Made by a program: the position numbers and the translations under genes
DNA from: Candidatus Buchananbacteria bacterium RIFCSPLOWO2_01_FULL_39_33
GTDB lineage: Bacteria; Patescibacteriota; Patescibacteriia; 2-01-FULL-39-33
Assembly: GCA_001817505.1 (NCBI GenBank)
Contig: MHIM01000006.1
Span: 1-37,686 of the forward strand
Length of the DNA: 37,686 bases
Direction: 5' to 3'
Notes under the pieces: generated by a model
What the model was told of the DNA's origin: nothing
What the model saw: the letters and a program-made list of their open reading frames with translations, nothing else
Database searches by the model: none
Shown: one piece after another, positions 35,832 through 37,686 of the stretch
Layout: the number at the start of each line of letters is the position of its first letter
Position numbering within the stretch: the stretch's first letter is position 1

Positions 35832-37686
35832 GTGATTAATTTAAAGGGCTTAATTCAACAAAGAACTCTTGTCTTAAGCAGTTTTGTGGTCCTTTTAATT
35901 TTCAGTTTAAATATTGGATCATTGGTGTCTATTAACCAAGTTCAAGCAGCTACCGGCGTACCTAAAATTTTAAATCATCAAGGCCGTCTTTTAGATTCTA
36001 ATGGCAATTTACTCGGTGGATCAGGCACAAATTATTGTTTTCGTTTTGCTTTTTGGGATGCGTCTACTGGCGGTGATAGAAACGGCCATCAAATCTGGCC
36101 AGCCAATTATGCGACCTCATCAATTATGAAGGTTAGTGTTGTCAATGGGGTCTTTAGCGTGGGCATTGGCGATACCTCACTTGAGGCTGGCGGTGATACG
36201 CTCGATTTTAATTTCCAAGATAATGATACGGTTTATTTGAATGTTGAAGTAGCCAATTCAGTTAGCACATTATGCACGGGGTTAAGTGATAGTGATTTTG
36301 AAACTTTAGATCCTCGCCAGCGTATTTTTTCCTCTGGCTACAGCATTAATGCTAATTCGGTTGTTGGCTCGGTGACCAGTACTGATTCGTTTTATGTTAA
36401 TGGCACCTCTTTATTTACTGGCGCTACCGCTTCTTCTACTGGCTTAGTTATAGGTGGAGATGCCGTTTTATTCCGTTCCAGCGCTAACACCTTGAATTTA
36501 CAGGTATCAACTACTACTTCCGGTGGTAGTTTAACTTTAGATACAAGTGTTTTAGTGGTTAATACCAATGAAAACCGAGTGGGTATTGGCACTGCTAATC
36601 CCCAACAAACTTTGGATGTTTCAGGTAATGTTTTGATTACCGGTAATGCTACAACTACTGGTTATTTGCTTATTGGCACCGCTCCAGCCGGCTCCACTTA
36701 CGCCAACGGTGATGTCAATATTGGCAATAATTTGGTAGTAGGCGGTTCTATTACTTTGGGCGGTGAGACGAAATCTGTCTGGCCAACTAGCGGCGGCGCT
36801 GCTGGTTCGTGGTGGGCGACTAGTTCCGAATCAACTTTAGCTTATCCTGGTAGTAATTTAAGAACTGGTTATGGCCTAATCATTGGTGGCACAGCTACCA
36901 CCTCGGATAATACGCGGTTTGAAGTAGCCGGCAACGCTAAAATTTCCGGCAACGCCACCACCACCGGCTATCTGGTCTTGGGCACCACTAATCCCAATAG
37001 TAATTTAGCGGCTGGCACTATGTGGGCTACTTATACCACCTCTTCCCAAGCCACTTCCACCTTTGGTTATTATGCCAATCATTTGAAAGTTGCCACCACC
37101 ACCGAAGCTGAGAATCGAGAATTGATTGTCGGCGGCGATAGCTATTTTGCCGGCTTAGTCTATATCCAGGGCAGCGCTACCACTTCTGATTCATTATTTG
37201 CTAATGGCTATGCTTCTTCTACTTTAGGTCTCTTTACTCAAGGTAATCTGCATCTTGGCGGCACCGCAACTTTTGACGGCTTGCTGTCAGGCACTGGTTG
37301 GACGACGTCTAATCAGAACTTCTGGAACACTACTTCCACCTGGGCTGGCTCGGAGAGCGAATTCAGTAAATACTTGAACGCCACCACCACTTTGGATTTG
37401 ACTAATCTCATCGCTGTCCAAGCCACCACCACCAACTTCTACACCACTGGTCTGGGTGTTAACAGTGAATACTTTACTGATCTGACTGGTGCGGGTTTGA
37501 CTCTCTCGGGCGGCGCTCTGACGGTGGCCACTCTGGGTTCTAGTGGCGCTTGGTACGCCTTTGACGCTACCGCTTTAAGTCCCACCTCCACCCGCGGCAT
37601 CTTGGTTAACACGGCTTCTTCCACCATCACTAACTTAGTGGTTAATACCGCTACCACTTCTAATTGGTTGAACATTGGCACCTATG
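35832..37686 (+). CDS. Giant secreted Ser/Thr-rich surface protein, 5' part (runs off window)
   Basis: Absent from the track because it has no stop in the window. From GTG 35832 the frame is open for 618 codons to the last base. The N-terminus has a signal peptide (LVLSSFVVLLIFSLNIG ... QVQAATG). Next comes ILNHQGRLLDSNGNLL, an opening block seen in large bacterial surface proteins, and a domain with FRFAFWDAS and VVNGVFSVGIGD. From about residue 175 it is repetitive beta-type sequence, rich in Thr, Ser, Gly and Asn: ENRVGIGTANPQQTLDVSG (tail-fibre-like), and the GNATTTGYLLIGT / GNATTTGYLVLGT repeat. The later part uses more C-ending codons (ACC, GCC) than the rest of the window. Probably a cell-surface adhesin; function unproven. 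A preceding TAA leaves no other usual start codon; no SD. Confidence 0.85.
   Translation, partial: MINLKGLIQQRTLVLSSFVVLLIFSLNIGSLVSINQVQAATGVPKILNHQGRLLDSNGNLLGGSGTNYCFRFAFWDASTGGDRNGHQIWPANYATSSIMKVSVVNGVFSVGIGDTSLEAGGDTLDFNFQDNDTVYLNVEVANSVSTLCTGLSDSDFETLDPRQRIFSSGYSINANSVVGSVTSTDSFYVNGTSLFTGATASSTGLVIGGDAVLFRSSANTLNLQVSTTTSGGSLTLDTSVLVVNTNENRVGIGTANPQQTLDVSGNVLITGNATTTGYLLIGTAPAGSTYANGDVNIGNNLVVGGSITLGGETKSVWPTSGGAAGSWWATSSESTLAYPGSNLRTGYGLIIGGTATTSDNTRFEVAGNAKISGNATTTGYLVLGTTNPNSNLAAGTMWATYTTSSQATSTFGYYANHLKVATTTEAENRELIVGGDSYFAGLVYIQGSATTSDSLFANGYASSTLGLFTQGNLHLGGTATFDGLLSGTGWTTSNQNFWNTTSTWAGSESEFSKYLNATTTLDLTNLIAVQATTTNFYTTGLGVNSEYFTDLTGAGLTLSGGALTVATLGSSGAWYAFDATALSPTSTRGILVNTASSTITNLVVNTATTSNWLNIGTY

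Noticed and set aside
36392-37681. Minus-strand ORFs opposite the surface-protein gene
   Set aside because: They are low-complexity antisense of Thr/Ser repeats (Val/Glu-rich) and have no start signals.

Overview
The window (about 37.7 kb, AT-rich, standard genetic code with TGA used as a stop) looks like a chromosomal segment of a Candidate Phyla Radiation / Patescibacteria (Parcubacteria-like) bacterium. Reasons: a compact str-S10-spc ribosomal-protein cluster with no L30 gene between rpsE and rplO, a four-cysteine S14, a GAD-less aspartyl-tRNA synthetase, a DUF5671-type membrane protein, a 23S-intervening-sequence-type four-helix-bundle gene beside tRNAs, and the start of a very large Ser/Thr-rich surface protein. 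This assignment is inference from gene content; no database search was possible.

Layout. 1-3.1 kb: ComEC-like metallo-beta-lactamase protein, lone CheY-type receiver, ndk, a convergent rpmB (L28, absent from the ORF track) and a site-2-protease homologue. 3.1-10.5 kb: rpsL, rpsG, fusA, a 53-residue protein with 11 cysteines (also absent from the track), a minus-strand operon of four small unknown proteins, a Phd/YefM-like acidic protein, tuf and rpsJ. 10.5-11.2 kb: about 750 bp without a gene that holds a strongly self-complementary region ending in an intrinsic terminator, best read as an unidentified large structured RNA. 11.2-24.5 kb: rplC-D-W-B, rpsS, rplV, rpsC, rplP, rpmC, rpsQ, rplN-X-E, rpsZ, rpsH, rplF-R, rpsE, rplO, secY, adk, map. 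The usual infA-rpmJ-rpsM-K-D-rpoA-rplQ tail is absent. 24.5-34.3 kb: ruvX, recO, aspS, a small unknown gene, a winged-helix regulator with a palindrome at its own start, an HD hydrolase, the DUF5671 protein, a YbaK-like deacylase, scpA, scpB, a D,D-carboxypeptidase, tpiA and a TPR membrane protein. 34.4-35.1 kb: tRNA-Thr(GGT), a four-helix-bundle gene and tRNA-Tyr(GTA), with near-identical 35-bp direct repeats before each tRNA. The end holds two small SD-led ORFs and the 5' part (618 codons) of a giant secreted protein that runs off the window.

How it works together. The cluster supplies the translation machinery plus SecY for export and Adk/Map for energy and N-terminal processing. Downstream genes serve repair (RuvX, RecO), aminoacylation and proofreading (AspRS, YbaK-like), chromosome segregation (ScpAB), wall maturation (carboxypeptidase) and glycolysis (TpiA).

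Two genome-style features stand out. Many intergenic spacers carry short reiterated motifs whose left arm is complementary to the right arm, in at least seven unrelated sequence families. Also, almost all core genes lack a Shine-Dalgarno sequence, while the small unknown genes have strong ones.
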